A stretch of DNA of 64,000 bases, taken from contig LUGG01000053.1 in the NCBI GenBank assembly GCA_001683735.1, forward strand, positions 1 through 64,000, in the 5' to 3' direction. Made by a program: the position numbers and the translations under genes. The notes under the pieces were generated by a model. The model had not been told where the DNA came from, made no database searches, and was given only the letters and a program-made list of their open reading frames with translations. Positions 56,107 to 64,000 of the stretch are shown here, piece by piece. Every line of letters starts with the position of its first letter. Position 1 is the first letter of the stretch. Source of the DNA: Grifola frondosa. Taxonomy: Eukaryota; Basidiomycota; Agaricomycetes; Polyporales; Grifolaceae.

Positions 56107-57227
56107 AGATATGCTTTCCTTTTATTCATCGGCAAATGAACTGTAGATTTCCAGACCTTCTCACTGATAATATTCAGCTGAGAACCAGTGTCCACAATAA
56201 ATGACACAGGTTTTCGGTTACATTCCATGAAAAGCCGAATCAGTGATCCACGGGTCGCAGTGACCAAATTCGAAGTCGGCGCTGGAATTACGTCTGTCTT
56301 CTTAACCCGAAGAATATTCTGCAACTGCTGAGCAACTTCCTTGGATACTCCAACAACCTCTCCCACAGATAAGGTGAGTTGAGTGTTAAGTATCTTGTTA
56401 AGAACCGATGCAGGATCCACTTCTCTGCTGATCACAGAAGTACGTGCTGCTGATCGAGCATGTTCTGTCACTTGCTCCCTGTTAGGCCTATTATTGGACA
56501 TAGCTGGGTCATCCAATATCTCCACATCATTGTCTGGATTGAAATTCCTCGTCTGTACATCAATTGGGGTTAATTTCTGCATTGGTACCTGAGGTACTGC
56601 AGAAATCTCGGGCCGACTTGTTGAAGCAAGGTGAGGTGGTGGACCCTTTTGCTGTGGCAACACCTCTCTTTGCTTTCCCTTATATCCTGTGCTTCCCTGA
56701 TATCCATCTCTGATTTGATTGCGATAGGAACGAGTTTCCCGAGGGACCTTCTCTACAGGGAAGACCAAAACGTCGGACTCGTCTTCCTCATCCATTTCTT
56801 CATCATCAGAGACCTCATCACATACAAGGTAATTCACCTCTGGGGCTATCCGCTTAATTGCCTGCATCCAATTCTCATCTGGGTTTCGAAAAACTGGTAT
56901 ACCATTCTTCACGGTAAACCTTCCTCGATAGTCCTTTAGGAGAAGACCCTTTGTCATCATTTCCTGTAGGCGAGGACAGTTACCCATAATGTGACCAGAT
57001 TCTCCACATCCAAAGCATCCTATTGAAGGTGGTCGAGATGAGAGAAAGCGATTTGGATCTGGCCTGCTGAACTGAGTCGGTGGAGGAGGTATGTCAACTC
57101 TATTAATTCGAGGTCGTGGTAGACATTCCGCAGCTAAAGGATTTAGCTGTGAAGCCTGAAGGTATAATAATCCATACTTCGGATCCTCCACGGACAAATT
57201 CTTCATTTGCATGATTAGTTTGTCCAT
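56103..57227 (-). CDS. Element 2 zinc knuckle and first retropepsin, N-terminal part
   Basis: 374 residues. A canonical CCHC knuckle, CFGCGESGHIMGNC, lies at about residues 71-84, followed by a low-complexity acidic linker. VSFIVDTGSQLNIISEKVW near residues 340-360 is the retropepsin active site. The ORF overlaps the end of gag by 13 bases in a different frame, consistent with programmed frameshifting or a one-base error. Confidence 0.85.
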   Translation of the reverse strand: MDKLIMQMKNLSVEDPKYGLLYLQASQLNPLAAECLPRPRINRVDIPPPPTQFSRPDPNRFLSSRPPSIGCFGCGESGHIMGNCPRLQEMMTKGLLLKDYRGRFTVKNGIPVFRNPDENWMQAIKRIAPEVNYLVCDEVSDDEEMDEEDESDVLVFPVEKVPRETRSYRNQIRDGYQGSTGYKGKQREVLPQQKGPPPHLASTSRPEISAVPQVPMQKLTPIDVQTRNFNPDNDVEILDDPAMSNNRPNREQVTEHARSAARTSVISREVDPASVLNKILNTQLTLSVGEVVGVSKEVAQQLQNILRVKKTDVIPAPTSNLVTATRGSLIRLFMECNRKPVSFIVDTGSQLNIISEKVWKSTVHLPMNKRKAYL

Positions 57228-58255
57228 TTCGTCCTTGAGCTTATTTGGGTTGGTCCTTTCATCACCTTTCCCAAAGGTTTGCCCAATTTGCTAGACTCTC
57301 TCCGGGGTGTTCCATGACTAATAGGAACTTCATCTTCATCATCATCATCATCATCATGTGCAGACCTTGCCTGGAATCGGACCTTCTTTCCACCTTTGGC
57401 TCTGGCTGCACGTCTCCTTGTATCTGCAATCCTTTCATTTCCATAGTCTTCATCATCTGAATCATCATCGTCAACCAGATCATGATCATAGATGTCTTCA
57501 GATCCTAATCTCTCTGTATCAAATCTGTCAGATCCTAACAGATTCTCTGCAGCATTTGAAATTGCTTCTGGCTCAAATGGTTGTGACATATCATGAAGTG
57601 GTTCTGTCAAAAGAATCCTAGCCTCCAGCTGCTTGCGGAACGGGGTGTAAATTCCAGTCCACAGGTAGTAGGCATAGTCGAAATCACTGATTTTCCTTTG
57701 CCCTTTCAACCATCCAGCAATGCGGATAAACTTCCTTAAGTATCTCCGCCAATCCTTCAGATCGTATATCTTTTCTCGCCTAAATTGGGCAACAAAGGCC
57801 TGAAGATCCTTCAAGCGGAACCTCTTTGACTCGAGGTCAGCATTGAAGTATATCTCGATATTCGCCTTTAATTGATCCCAATTTCCATTCCTGAAACTGG
57901 AGAAACCCTCAATAGTTTCTCGTACCGTACGAGAACAGTAATCTGTGACTGTTTCGCATTTCTCCTCTGCCGTAAGCCTGTGTAGCGTGGCCAACTTCTC
58001 AAAGTGGCGAAGGAAGGGCCTGACTTCTGCAGAATCTCCCTTAAAACGCTTAGGTGCAGTCTTGGTGCCTTCGACTGGCATGTCCATGACTGACCTGGTG
58101 TTTGAAATTGATGTGAACTGGCTATCCATCATAGGACTGCCTATATTCGAATTCTGGGTTCCGGTATACATGACTCCTGAACACGTATAACCGTGGGTGT
58201 GATCACAGAGATATACCACTCGTGTGATGACGTATGCTTGACAACTTTTCTTCAA
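57215..58255 (-). CDS. Element 2 gag
   Basis: 346 residues. The leader may start at the MDSQFTSISN methionine rather than the first ATG. The capsid-type core reads APKRFKGDSAEVRPFLRHFE, then KCETVTDYCSRTVRETIEGF, then WDQLKANIEIYFNADLESKR, and then LRKFIRIAGWLK..YYLWTGI. This parallels the gag of element 1 (APKFKGVDIEEFLEDFESLA, LVRYCSKAVREVIEHLPQF). An acidic aspartate-rich tail, coded by GAT/GAC runs near 57340-57500, ends the ORF. Confidence 0.85.
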   Translation of the reverse strand: MKKSCQAYVITRVVYLCDHTHGYTCSGVMYTGTQNSNIGSPMMDSQFTSISNTRSVMDMPVEGTKTAPKRFKGDSAEVRPFLRHFEKLATLHRLTAEEKCETVTDYCSRTVRETIEGFSSFRNGNWDQLKANIEIYFNADLESKRFRLKDLQAFVAQFRREKIYDLKDWRRYLRKFIRIAGWLKGQRKISDFDYAYYLWTGIYTPFRKQLEARILLTEPLHDMSQPFEPEAISNAAENLLGSDRFDTERLGSEDIYDHDLVDDDDSDDEDYGNERIADTRRRAARAKGGKKVRFQARSAHDDDDDDEDEVPISHGTPRRESSKLGKPLGKVMKGPTQISSRTKWTN

Positions 58256-58295
58256 TAACTATCTTTCCTCCCTCGCGGTGGGCTCCAACTCTTCT

Positions 58296-60035
58296 TGTCG
58301 TATTCTTCCGGCGATCGGTATGAAACAACACACTTTTCACCAAACAACCAAAAGGCTATCTGACTAGAGTAATATTTTGTTTTATAGTCGAGGGGTTATT
58401 TCCCGGATAGGACGGGTGCACCGAGCGTAACGGGGTTTCCTACTTTTCCGGATAGAGGCTCAGTCGAGTCCGGTTGCGCGAAGATACGCTATATCACAGG
58501 AGACTCTGAAGATGCTCTGTGAAGTATCCTACGGTACTTGGTTACTTACAGTATACCTGTGGGGAACAAGAAAAAGACTAGGCTAGACTCAAATAGTCTG
58601 CCTCGTTAGTATGCTTCTAACTTCTTTTCAAAGTTACTGCCTTCTTGCAGTACTTTGACTTCAATACTGATTCCGCTTGCTGATTAGGAATGCTCCTGGA
58701 CTTCTTTCCAGAGACTTATACTCCGTAATCACTTACAAGACGGACTTCCCAAACCCAATACAAACAACCAATTTCTCAAACTGACGGTGCGTACCTGATG
58801 TCCTTTATGACAGGATTGCCTCCACTGTCCTAACAAAAGTCTACCAATCTTCCTACTAACCTTGTGCTTCCAGAATCTCTTGCCTGGACAGTTGACAATT
58901 TAGGGAAGTGATATGCCCCTTTTGTGACAGGATTACTTCACTGTCCTAATAAAGGTCCAATATTTCCTGCCTGAACTTGTGCTTCCAGAATCTCTTGCCT
59001 GGACAGTTGACAATTCAGGAAATACTTTACAAACAGGTAAGCCTAGACCACACACTCAAGTGGGCCTCAAAGTTAGAGAAAGAAATTCTGATTCAAAGCT
59101 AAGGTTGGCTGAGGAACGAGAGCTTTGGGGGGGATCCAAGAGATGGATGATCAAAAGATGGATGGATCAAAAGATGGATGATGGGGCCCCTCATTCGCTC
59201 CAGCTTATATACTCTACAGAATGTTTCTGGAAAGTTCTATTCTATGGCTGACTAATGCTCCTTCTGCTTACCAATCCACTCCAAATGCTTACCAATCCAC
59301 TAAGTTTTCTGCTGACGAATTGCATTTGGAAGTTGCTGGAAGCTTCCTTGACCTGCTAGCACATTCTACACAGGTCTCTCTCCTTCTGGAGAATTCTCCC
59401 AGGTTCCATGAGTTCCTAGGGTGTTCTTCATGATTCTATGATACTCTGGAGTCTACTGAAATATTCTAGCAGATTCTCCAGGTTTCTGTATTCTTCCAGG
59501 ACAATCTGGAAGGGGAATTTTCGATTAAAGTCTTCTTTTAAGACTATAATCTTCTGGGAAATTCCAGGACCTTCTGTCCTTCCAGGATATTCCAGGATAT
59601 TCATCAGCAAGGGGACACAAGTCTGCTCAACTAAGCAGAAATGACCACAGTACATCTTTGCTGACACAATTCCAATTACAAGAGGTGAACTGAGCGAAGT
59701 GCAATATGTGATGGGAGATGAATGTGACAGATAAGGAAAGGGAAGAAAGGGGATAAGCCGTGATGTATTATGACCTTGACCTTCTTGACTGTCCCTAGAC
59801 TCCCTGCAACTGCTGCTGCCACAATCGAATGTCTCCTGGGAAAATGACCATGTTTGATCAGAATGCAACATAGTCATTATCCAGCTTCAATGCTCCTGTC
59901 ATCCAGCGCACTGTCTGGGCTGCCCAATTCCATGCTATCGTTTCATTCCCTGCATGCTTTCACGTGTGTGGGTAGTGCAGACACTGGTCAATGAAATTGC
60001 CATGTCCGAGTACCAATCCAGATTGGTGCACGACA
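58296..60035 (-). repeat. Element 2 LTR, right copy (5' LTR)
   Basis: 1,740 bp. As the 5' LTR it should drive gag on the minus strand. Immediately inside, seven bases from the LTR, the minus strand reads TGGAGCCCACCGC, a possible primer-binding site that shares CCACCGC with the corresponding site in element 1. Confidence 0.95.
59204..59347 (-). promoter_or_regulatory. TATA box with heat-shock-element-like motifs, 5' LTR
   Basis: Minus-strand TATATAAG at 59204-59211, then TTCTGGAAAGTTC at 59225-59237 (perfect TTCnnGAAnnTTC) and GGAAGCTTCC at 59338-59347. Repeated TCCTGGAATA units lie further upstream (about 59570-59610). Position and orientation suit a promoter for the minus-strand genome of the element. 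Confidence 0.55.
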
Positions 60036-61820
60036 CCGCCTGGATGGTGGTTCGATAAGATCAGAATGTACATCAGCGCTCGTCCCTCGGCCGATCTGTA
60101 GCACAGCGGGAAGATGTCCACAGTCATGACCCTGTATCAATGGCTGACAACCTGCCTGCGCACGCACTCCCGAGTTAATGTTGTCCTGTAACTGGGAAGC
60201 GTTCGTCAGGGCATCAAATGCGGCTTTTGTGCTTCGACAGGAAACACAATTAGTGCTCGATAGTCGTATGTTCCTAAATATCATGGCATCCTCAGCATGG
60301 GTCTGGAGCGAATGGATTGCTTGAGTTATATCGTCCTCGATATTATATGTGGGAGCAGCAGTCGGTCGTTGATCATAGGAGGCCCATTCGACCGGTGCGC
60401 TTTCATGAAGATGCAGGAAGTCTTGGTATGCTGTGGAGAGAATGCGACATAGATCGAGATACATTTTCATCCGAATGAGATGTCCACAGATGATGCTGAG
60501 GTGCTCCATTGTACCATCATCATGCAACGTTATACCGTGGCGAAAGATGTGAAGCGCTGCCATTACTGCGTGAGGACCACAGTTGTAGCCATCCATCGCC
60601 CAAGGAACATTGAAAGCAGAAATATTCTCCTGCGTGCCAACATCCCATCCGTGTAGAAGACATAGATGATGGTAGTAGCGTGGCCCCTCCCACTCCTCCC
60701 ATGGATCATATATCTGTTTATCGCTCGTACGACCAAGAACGTGAATGGTGTGATGCTCCATGTCCATCACGACCACGAAGTAATGATTCCGATGAAGAAC
60801 GACAAATATGAGTGGTGTAATGTCGCAAGGGCCTGTGTCAGGAAGAAAATAGTTTCGACGGAAATTGTGAATGGAATATGCTTGATCATTGTAAGATTGT
60901 TCAGATTTCCAAGCTCCTGCGACGAAGGTGTCCACGTAACGTGCTTTTGATGTTGTGGAATTCATGAACCAGGCATGAAGGAGGTATAAATTGATGAGAC
61001 TGAAGTCCAGCCATTGACGGTCGGCCAGTGTATCCAAACTTGCTAGCGCAGCCTGCCACAACCATGGGTTGGAAAGGCAGCGCCCTTTGTATATGATCGC
61101 AACAGTCAAGGAAAAGCAGGTGACTAGCGTGAATGTGTAAACTCAACTGGCTCTGTCCAAACGATCTCCAAGTGACAATTCCTCCGGTGAGTTAGAACGA
61201 GTACTATTGTGTGTTGGAAATGATGGTGATCGAATCACAGTTCTTGGCTGGGGCGGTATAAATGTCGCATCCATACTATTCTCTGAGTCATCTGTAGATT
61301 CATCTCTGTCGGAGCTATGTTCGCTGGATGACGACAGGGGATGTGACTTTGCATCCAAGAGATTGGTTAGAATTTCAGCCAGTTCGGCCACATTCTGATC
61401 GTCATCAATACGACTCCCACTGGTCTTGATCGCTTCCAGCATGTGCCAATCAGGTTCGTAACAGGGCAATGAGTCATCATCTCCTAAGGAGCTGGTTGTA
61501 GAATATATGGTTTTTGCTATTTGTTCTGTGGCTGGTTCAGTTCGCAACCGATTATGTCTGGATAAGGGCTGGTACATACGATGACATGATGCGTCGGTCC
61601 ATGTCGTCCTTGTCCCAGATAGAATGGGAGAGCTGTGATTGGATATATTAAGGTAATGATCAAGGGTTGCGGCAAGGTCCTCGTGCGATGCGCTCGTCAA
61701 TGGAGGTGACGGCGTTTCAGCCGTGGGTTTCAAATTCAGTAGGCGGTCGAACATGATCTGGAGGTCGTCATTAGAATCGGTTGGGGAAGACATATGAGCA
61801 ATAGGATCTGTAGATCGCAT
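60036..61820 (-). pseudogene. N-terminal third of the giant protein with Ulp1/C48-like peptidase domain (upstream part of the split gene)
   Basis: Starts MRSTDPIAHMSS at 61820 with a disordered S/T/D-rich leader of about 220 residues. An in-frame stop at about 61143 is best explained by an intron from GTTGAGT (61147) to CAAAG (about 61091), giving RARRCLSNPWLW. The peptidase-like domain follows: WLDFSLINLYLL, then LIFVVLHRNHYFVVVMDMEH (histidine of the dyad), then MDGYNCGPHAVMAALHIFRH (cysteine). The aspartate usually following the histidine strand is not obvious (IHVLGRTS), so activity is uncertain. Ulp1 enzymes process SUMO; in fungi and plants such domains are also fused to transposon proteins. 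The frame continues across the LTR element into 45184 as EPPSRR/VGRIRL. Together the two parts would make a protein of about 1,680 residues. Confidence 0.75.
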
Positions 61821-62908
61821 CTGGGTTAGGCTGTAGGAAGTCGTTTATATGAATGTATCGACGAACAGTGTCGATGTAAATTTTGTCTCCTTTTGCCTGG
61901 AGGCATTTTGTAAAGGTGCACGCAATCTCCAGCACATTGGGGTCTTTTATTTATCATGTGTCTGTGGGTGAGATCAATGACATAAACTAAGAGCGCGTCA
62001 TAGGGTCATGGCGTGGATTGGGTAACTTCAGACACGCACCAACCATATGATTGTAGCCGGCACACTGGATAATTCAAATACACGGTAGGTTAGTGACGAT
62101 GCCGATCATAGTTTCACATTTTACCTAACGTACTTCGCACCATGCATCGCATTCATGACACAGCACGTCTAACATTTTACAAATGTATACCTGTTGGTAT
62201 CACATACATGACCTGCTTATCTTAGAATGAAAGGATGCTACTTGTCTCCTGTGCATCAAACCAAAGACTGTCAGTTTGCTATAAGTTCACAGTTAACTAG
62301 AACACTACATTAAATCGCAATCGGAGGGATTGCCATCGAATTGAGAAACCTGGCGATGGTCTTTGTCCTGTCATCACTCTGCAGCTATGCAGGGACAAAT
62401 GTTGGCAAATATAACTAGAATTACTGAGGGAGAGCATACCTTCCTTTCATAAGCATCAATCCTTGTACCCAAACATTGGCACGTTGTACCGTGTGTGTAT
62501 TCCCATTATATCACATGCAACTGGTTCGCTGCCTCCATGCATTGAAATGAACAATATCATTGAATGGTGATAACTCATTAATCCATGGAGAGTCCCCTCA
62601 TGGACATCTAGTAGATATTATGACCGCACGAAGCGTATCTGCCTTTTAAACCATGAATGCCACATATAGAAGTAAATTGATAATTATCGTATAGGTCGGG
62701 ATTCGAACTCGAACCTTCCGACAACTGCAGCAAGGTCAGTAGATCGCGATCTCGATCTACGATCATGTGTCAGCGGAGTTGGGAAGCACTTCCCCGCGGA
62801 ATTGGACCTTTCCTTCTTTCGAACTTCCATCATCTCTGCGACCGGAAGTGCAACATATTTTCCTGTGCTCGCTGCGCCCCTGATACAACCAGCGTCCCAT
62901 AGTAATTA
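61821..62908. other. Intergenic region upstream of the giant gene
   Basis: About 1.1 kb with no ORF. Contains a sequence like a tRNA T-arm on the minus strand (GGTTCGAGTTCGAATCCCG, near 62697-62716) without the rest of a tRNA. Confidence 0.45.
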
Positions 62909-63574
62909 GGTATGTCCCCTCACCTCTTATTCACCGTCGCCCTGCACGCCGGAAACGACTGCAGGTGCGACGTCGACGATACAATGTCCGCTGTGCGCTG
63001 GATACAACCACAGCGGACATTCTCCAGAGGTATGTCCCTTTCACCTCTTATTCACCGTCGCCCTGCACGCCGGAAACGACTGCAGGTGCGACGTCGACGA
63101 TACAATGTCCGCTGTGCGCTGGATACAACCACAGCAGACGTTCTCCAGAGGTATGTCCCTTTCACCCCTTATTCACCGTCGCCCTGCACGCCGGAAACGA
63201 CTGCAGGTGCGACGTCGACGATACAATGTCCGCTGTGCGCTGGATACAACCACAGCGGACGTTCTCCAGAGGTATGTCCCTTTCACCTCTTATTCACCGT
63301 CGCCCTGCACGCCGGAAACGACTGCAGGTGCGATGTTGACCCTATGACGTCCGCTGTGCGCTGGATACAACCACAGCGGACGTTCTCCAGAGGTATGTCC
63401 CTTTCACCCCTTATTCACCGTCGCCCTGCACGCCGGAAACGACTGCAGGTGCGATGTCGACGATACAATGTCCGCTGTGCGCTGGATACAACCACAGCGG
63501 ACGTTCTCCAGAGGTATGTCCCCTCACCTCTTATTCACCGTCGCCCTGCATGCCGGAAACGACTGCAGGTGTGA
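62909..63574 (+). repeat. 121-bp tandem repeat, six copies, each with a hairpin
   Basis: Copies begin with tatgtccc at 62911, 63031, 63152, 63273, 63394 and 63515; the last is partial. Each full unit holds an inverted repeat ATGTCCGCTGTG..CACAGCGGACAT (12-bp stem, 13-nt loop) and a gtgcgacgtcgac segment. A period of 120-121 bp is not a multiple of three, so the long open frames through it rotate and are not genes. Copies are almost identical, so the array is young or homogenised. Confidence 0.95.
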
Positions 63575-63575
63575 C

Positions 63576-64000
63576 CTAGTGTTGTGCCGGCCCGGCTTGG
63601 CCTGAAAGCCACGGCTTTGGCCCGGCTTCTCACGGCTTGGGCTTTTGCAAGGATGATAGGCCGGGCCACAGGCTGTTGAAAGCCAAAGCCGGGGCTTGGT
63701 TTTGGCTCAAGCCCTGGCTTTTAGCACTGTAGGTATCTGCAGAGGATGGACATTAAAACATTCTATATTAGTAGTAGATTAATGTATATGTAGGAGTATC
63801 AACATTCCATGAGTAAAATCTTGCAGAAAATGAGAGAGCAGTCGTTCGAATTTCGAACCATCACTTTGATGCACATCCAAAACAGGAAGGTGAATCGGCA
63901 AATTGGGCACAACGGACAGAGTCTGCGAGATTATGCGATTTCTCGAGCGACATTTCACTATTAATATTGTAGTCCATATAAATCACAATAAAATATCCGA
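63576..64000 (+). mobile_element. Possible end of a hAT-type DNA transposon (incomplete, runs off the window)
   Basis: Starts TAGTGTTGTGCCGGCCCGGC, followed by dense subterminal ggcccggctt, aagccacggcttt and gccgggccac motifs in both orientations to about 63720, and then AT-rich sequence. A TAG/CAG-GTTG-GCCGGCCCGG terminus with repeated GGCCCGG subterminal motifs is typical of hAT elements. The other end and the target duplication lie outside or are not identified. Confidence 0.4.

Larger units (their letters stand above)
45185..60035 (-). mobile_element. Large LTR retrotransposon lacking reverse transcriptase and integrase (non-autonomous), inserted in the Ulp1-type giant gene
   Basis: 14.85 kb with LTRs of 1,737 and 1,740 bp, termini TGTCG...CGACA, and a 4-bp target duplication ccgc (45181-45184 and 60036-60039). 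Minus-strand coding starts at 58255 just inside the right (5') LTR: gag, zinc knuckle plus retropepsin, a second retropepsin-like domain, then duplicated modules of unknown role. From 52834 down to 46922 no gag-pol domain is visible in any frame; the YxDD, RNase H and integrase motifs seen in element 1 are absent. Right next to the 3' LTR the minus strand reads GTGGGGCGGA, a good polypurine tract. The LTRs are nearly identical (a handful of 1-2 base differences), so insertion is recent and was presumably driven by another element's enzymes. Confidence 0.9.

Noticed and set aside
62690..62770. tRNA gene on the minus strand (T-arm-like GGTTCGAGTTCGAATCCCG)
   Set aside because: The T-arm/B-box part is good, but I could not find a matching D-arm, anticodon stem or acceptor pairing in the right spacing. 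At most it is a tRNA-derived fragment.
62912..63574. Protein-coding gene from the 220-residue open frame
   Set aside because: It is a translation of a 121-bp tandem repeat whose frame rotates every unit; all three frames are open for the same reason.

Overview
The window looks like a contig piece from a mushroom-forming (agaricomycete) basidiomycete. Host genes are cut by many introns of about 45-60 nt with GT..AG ends. Families typical of this group are present: a basidiomycete-style non-reducing polyketide synthase, fast-evolving F-box/LRR-like genes, coiled-coil P-loop GTPases, and a very large Ulp1-peptidase ORF. About half of the window is mobile or repetitive DNA.

Layout. 1.0-7.8 kb: non-reducing polyketide synthase (SAT-KS-AT-PT-ACP-ACP-TE) whose reading frame is broken about seven times by single-base indels. 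8.4-12.1 kb: two divergent paralogous AIG1/GIMAP-like GTPase genes. 12.6-22.3 kb: an F-box gene split by a complete Ty3/gypsy LTR retrotransposon (13159-21552, coded on the minus strand, 4-bp target duplication ccgg). 22.5-24.2 kb: a second F-box-type gene. 24.5-26.5 kb: a secreted phospholipase B/lysophospholipase (minus). 27.4-30.9 kb: an importin-5/Kap121-type karyopherin (minus, 14 exons, one frameshift, short C-terminus). 32.2-33.2 kb: a small nuclear-looking protein, possibly HAPSTR1/DUF4588-like. 33.8-38.2 kb: AT-rich arrays of hairpin-forming repeats. 38.2-41.9 kb: almost featureless AT-rich DNA with one decayed ORF.

41.9-61.8 kb: one very large minus-strand ORF (N-terminal Ulp1/C48-like peptidase followed by about 1,100 residues of unknown function) is split in frame by a 14.85-kb LTR element (45185-60035, target duplication ccgc). 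That element has gag, a zinc knuckle and two separate retropepsin-like domains, but no recognisable reverse transcriptase, RNase H or integrase. It also holds a 3-kb GC-rich segment with twelve GACGCGTC palindromes and a predicted 58-residue, four-exon gene on the opposite strand. Its LTRs carry a TATA box next to heat-shock-element-like motifs. 62.9-63.6 kb: six copies of a 121-bp hairpin-bearing tandem repeat. 63.6-64.0 kb: a sequence resembling the end of a hAT transposon.

Caution: single-base indels, often next to short homopolymers, break many reading frames here, including the importin, which is normally essential. The two LTRs of the first retrotransposon differ only in the length of two G runs. 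Many frameshifts may therefore be assembly errors rather than true gene death. All identifications come from reading motifs and reconstructing splice sites by eye; no database search was made.
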